Origin: Apium graveolens
Taxonomy: Eukaryota > Streptophyta > Magnoliopsida > Apiales > Apiaceae
Direction of reading: 5' to 3'
Assembly (NCBI RefSeq): GCF_009905375.1
Contig: NC_133650.1
Span: 141,353,135 to 141,417,134 of the forward strand
Length of the DNA stretch: 64,000 nucleotides
A program made the translations under genes and the position numbers. The notes under the pieces were generated by a model that ran no database searches, had not been told where the DNA came from, and saw only the letters and a program-made list of their open reading frames with translations. Shown piece after piece: positions 60,581 to 64,000 of the stretch. Position 1 is the stretch's first letter. Every line of letters starts with the position of its first letter.

Positions 60581-61626
60581 TGTTGTGCATATGTTGTGTA
60601 CTTGATAATTTCATAAACAAAACATCTAAGTAGATTTTACTTAGTGAAATAATGTAGCAGTCGACGGATAAGAATTATAGTCCCGACGGATAACTCATTA
60701 TAGTCCCGACGGATGTTAACTAATTATCCATCGAGTGAGTAGCTTATGTAATAATAAGTCTGTAGCACACTTCTGTATACATCTTTGTATAGATTCTGTA
60801 GTAGCCTATAAGTCATGTTGACTTTAACTAGATATGCAGAATAGGTTGATTACTAGTATATAAATGATGTCTTGTAATTCTGCATAAGTGAAATGAAGTC
60901 AAGTGCCAAAATAGCTACCGACGGATGATTAACAAAGCCATCGACGGATGATCAAATGACTATCAACGGATGTTTAATATAGCAGATGATCAATGAAGCC
61001 ATCAACGGATGTTCAGAAAGTCGATGGATGATCATATATCCAACGGATATTCATAAAGTCCAACGGATGATCATATAAAGAATTCAAACAGCAGTTGAAC
61101 AGTGAAAACTGAGCACAGCCGTCGAGATGTATTCAAATCTACTGTGGAAGTCCATTAACTGGGTAATAGAGGATGAAAAGTAGCAAAGCTTAAGACTGAT
61201 AGTTTTTATATTTATTTAGTCTTTTTGACTTTGTAATCTTGGTAATATATAAACCAAGAATGTAGCAGATAAAAGTAGAAAACTGAGATACAAAAAGAGA
61301 GAAATCTTTGTAAGCAAAATCCTTAGCATTTCCCTATATTCTCAGTAGTTCGATTTGTAAGCAGCTGTGAGCATTCTTGCACACAGAGTCCTCTCGATAT
61401 ATAATATATATCTCTGGCGGAATTGTTTAAATCCACCAGAAAGTTTTTAAAGACTCTTGTTTTTCATTACTTATGTTTTGATTCAATTAAGTTTCTATTC
61501 CGCATTGTGCTAATCAAAACACTTATATCTATATTCGAGTTGAACATTTTTATTTCGAGAAAAAGGTTCAAGAATTCCATTCAACCCCCCTTCTGTAATT
61601 CTTGCTATATTGTTAAGGGACTAACA
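60581..61626 (+). repeat. B 3' LTR
   Basis: 1,046 bp, about 98% like the 5' LTR by eye, with a 7-base gap inside the CGACGGAT array near 60985. TATA box at 61246-61253. Followed by TTAGC (61627-61631) and the rest of the A third ORF. Confidence 0.95.
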
Positions 61627-61631
61627 TTAGC

Positions 61632-64000
61632 TAACCATCTCTTTGAGGGTATTGTGCTTGAGAACCCTAACAACAAATTAGATTGTTGGGTTCAAGGGAG
61701 AAGGCTCATTGCAGATTTGAACAGGACCAATCATCACAAGGAGGTGCCACTGTTCTATTTCCCTGTAATGGAAGCACCTCAGGTAAGTGAGGTAAGTTCA
61801 TCTATTCCTACCACTATTCCAACCTCACTAATTTCTTTGAGTTCTAGTGTGGCTATGGCAACTGTGTCAATGACCCAACAGTTGCCTACCCAAGCTACCA
61901 AACCTGCAAATATTTCAAAATCCAAATCAAAAAAAGCCCCCTCTGGTATCTCTCAAAAGATGCCAGTTGCAAAATCCACCAAAACCAAAGAGGGGAGTGT
62001 GCAGGTGGGTAAGACAGGTGAGGGAAGGGGTGAACATAAAAGAAACCCTAAGGATAAGGATGGAAAGTTGAGTGGTTCCCAGCCTAGCCATACTGCAGTT
62101 TCCCAATAACCTGCAGTGCTTAAAAAGGATAAAAGCTTATTTCTAGCTGCATCCTCCCAAAAGGATGTATTTATTAAACAAAGCTCTCAACCAAGAGCAC
62201 ATGCCAAGAGGGTTAGGGACACAAGCTCACCCCAAACTTATGCCAGAAAGAAGAAATCTAAAACCCTTGGGGATGCACAGGGTACACAAACTGTGCAAAC
62301 TGGTGCTAAAGACACAGTCACTGCACCTTCACAAATGTGGAATTACTGTGGAATCACAGCCAAAATCTCTAGTAATAGAAGCACCTCAAACACCAAACTC
62401 ACCCACAAACTCCCTGGATGTGGATATGATAAACACATCAATTCCTGATTCCCCTTCTTTAACTTTGTTGGGGAAGCCAAAATCTAGTGCAAGTGAGCAT
62501 CATCTTTTAGATGATTTGTTGGCTCACTTGCCCATTCTTTCAGGAACTGTTGAATCATCTGTGCCCAAAATATCTTCAATCAGCACAGAGTCCACAATAG
62601 TTTCAATTCCTAGTTCATTCATTTCTACTCTCTCGATGGATATTGCTCATCCGTCGAGTAGTGATTGTATCCCGACGGATAATCTTAACAGCAGTTATCC
62701 GTCGGATAGCAAAACCACTCACCCGATGGATATCACTCATCCGTCGAGTATCTCTGCATAGCTTCAAACTTCATTTATTTCAAGTGCAGAAGAATTAGTG
62801 GTTGTATAGTCAATATTAGAATTGAGAGAGAAGAGTGTTATGAGTGAGAGTCTGGGTTGCTCCCAGGAAAAAGGAGAGGAAATGAGTGAAATTATGCAAT
62901 CCATTTCTTCAGGATGGCAAAAGAAAGTGAGAGGAGTCCCATCTTAAATGGTGAAGGTGAGGGTGTGAGGGTGGGGAGCCAGGGTGAGACCCTGATGCAA
63001 CAAAAGAGAGAAAACAAGAGAAATGCAGGTGCTGGAGCTATAAGGATGGATGTCATTGCTAGTGAATTAATGAATGTCCAGGATGCAGACAGGGAGGGAC
63101 TATCTCAGCAACCTAAAGCTGTTATAGATTCCACCTCCCTTAATGCTGAGGCATTTACTCATCCGGTTCCAGCTTATCAACTTCTAGCTGAACAGGGCAA
63201 TGACAATACAGAAAGGATGCTCAATCTGGTGCATACCACACAGTCTATGATAAGAGCTAAGGATGCCATCACAGCTTTGCCCTCTACAGCTAGTGATGTG
63301 GATTATGAGACTGCTGGCTCAGCTGATTTCTTTGGTGATGAAAGTGGGGATAGTGAAGATGAAGCAATGGACATAGGGGGAGAAGTAGGTTCCAGTTCAA
63401 GATCAGGTATGCCATCATGGGCATTTTCAAAGCACTGTGATGAGCACTACCTCAAGATAACCCCGATCCAACTAATCAATCAGACAAATACTGCTCTTCA
63501 AACCACTTCAAATGCCAGCACCAAGAAGCTCCTTCAGGAACATCTTGCATCCCTGCAACTTTAACAAATTCAAGGCTTCCAACATGCTAGGGATGTAAAC
63601 ACCATCAAGGGTGATATTGAGGAGATGAAGAAGGCCATGTCATATAAGATGGATTTTAAGCTTCCAGAAGCTACAATGCTTGACATCAAGAGGCAATTAA
63701 GGAAAAATTTCTGATCTTGCAACCAAGATAGATGCATTGGATACAAGAATGTCAGTCATGGAAGCATCTTTAACAGCCATTCATCTTCATCTAGCCGAAC
63801 AGACAGATTTACTTCAAAAACTAGTGGCTGCTCAAACCCCCTCCTCTGCTCAACTTGATGATAACAAAAAGGGGGAGAAAGGACCAAGTGAGGGGGAGAA
63901 GCTTCAAGTTCAAATCAGTAAAGTGATTGTGCCTTCAATTACTATCTCAAAGCCACCAGTTACAAATAGTATAGATCTGATAAATACAGCAGCAACCAAC
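61632..64000 (+). pseudogene. A third ORF, second part, runs off the window
   Basis: Continues A from 34764: TAACCATCTCTTTGAGGG matches B at about 42793. Pieces: open to TAA 62107, a frameshift near 62335, TAG at 62759, a frameshift near 62910, open 62914-63564 ending in TAA, another frameshift near 63700, then open to the window end. Content parallels B: Ser/Thr/Pro-rich part with translated CGACGGAT hairpins (62633-62752), coiled coil (about 63590-63840) and the DDNKKGEKGPSEGEK stretch coded by two GGGGGAG tracts. The C-terminal domain and 3' LTR of A lie outside the window. Confidence 0.83.

Larger units (their letters stand above)
34765..61626 (+). mobile_element. B: Ty1/copia Sirevirus-like element, sister of A, complete but split by G2
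   Basis: LTRs at 34765-35817 and 60581-61626; target duplication TTAGT (34760-34764) and TTAGC (61627-61631), one mismatch. Without G2 it is about 13.2 kb: LTR, PBS, gag, pol, spacer, third ORF of about 1,490 codons, polypurine tract, LTR. LTR copies differ at roughly 20 positions plus a 7-base gap (about 2%). B lies in the third ORF of its own relative A. Confidence 0.95.
11093..64000 (+). mobile_element. A: Ty1/copia Sirevirus-like element, interrupted by C, S and B; 3' end outside the window
   Basis: Starts with LTR TGTTGTGTATATG at 11093. Removing C (11543-23330), S (27656-31523) and B (34765-61626), each with one target-duplication copy, gives a continuous element: 5' LTR, PBS, gag, pol, spacer with TATA box, and third ORF up to the window end. 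B is a sister copy and gives the same order independently. No 3' LTR of A is present before 64000. Gag and the third ORF are broken; pol is open apart from the solo LTR. Confidence 0.9.

Noticed and set aside
61423..61631. Start of the 61423 ORF as a gene start
   Set aside because: It begins inside the B 3' LTR; only the part after 61631 belongs to the A third ORF.

Overview
The window is plant (eudicot-type) nuclear DNA made almost entirely of LTR retrotransposons nested in one another. Supporting signs are Ty1/copia elements of the Sirevirus/SIRE type with a large third ORF, Ty3/gypsy chromoviruses with C-terminal chromodomain remnants, primer-binding sites matching the 3' end of plant initiator tRNA-Met, and a spliced RPA1-like gene fragment whose introns are AT-rich with GT..AG borders. 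Nothing bacterial or organellar was seen. The species cannot be named from the sequence.

Layout, outermost to innermost. (0) 1-1330 holds nothing recognised; 1331-2353 is a decayed RPA1-like gene cut by (1) G1, an old gypsy chromovirus in minus orientation (3' LTR 2354-5600, pol/gag remnants 5601-9280, truncated 5' LTR 9295-11092). (2) Copia A (11093 to beyond 64000) sits in the G1 5' LTR. A is itself interrupted three times: (3a) copia C (11543-23330, TSD AGTGA) in its 5' LTR; (3b) a minus-strand solo gypsy LTR, S (27656-31523, TSD TCAAT), inside pol; (3c) copia B, a close relative of A (34765-61626, TSD TTAGT/TTAGC), inside its third ORF. (4) Gypsy G2 (43251-56938, TSD TAGCC) sits inside B's third ORF. 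LTR divergence judged by eye agrees with the nesting: G1 several percent, B about 2%, C about 1.2%, G2 under 1%.

A, B and C share one plan: LTR, PBS, gag with CCHC knuckles, then a pol of protease, integrase, RT and RNase H, then a spacer carrying a TATA box, a long third ORF of unknown function, a GGGGGAG polypurine tract, and LTR. All gag and third ORFs carry stops or frameshifts. The pol of B is one intact frame of about 1,115 codons but has lost an RT catalytic Asp and altered its protease motif; the pol of A is open except for the solo LTR; the pol of C has two nonsense codons and a frameshift. None is autonomous as it stands. G2 has young LTRs around scrambled, decayed coding DNA, so it was probably moved in trans.

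The most unusual signals are family-specific short motifs scattered through every compartment of the copia elements: a CGACGGAT/ATCCGTCG hairpin-forming motif in A and B, and TAAGTTCTGATA in C. Others are the dedicated TATA boxes before the third ORFs, a GC-rich intact small ORF found only in C, a shared TGA..CAG|GG boundary between gag and pol, and repeated internal polypurine motifs. Coordinates of decayed pieces are approximate and all similarity statements come from reading by eye.
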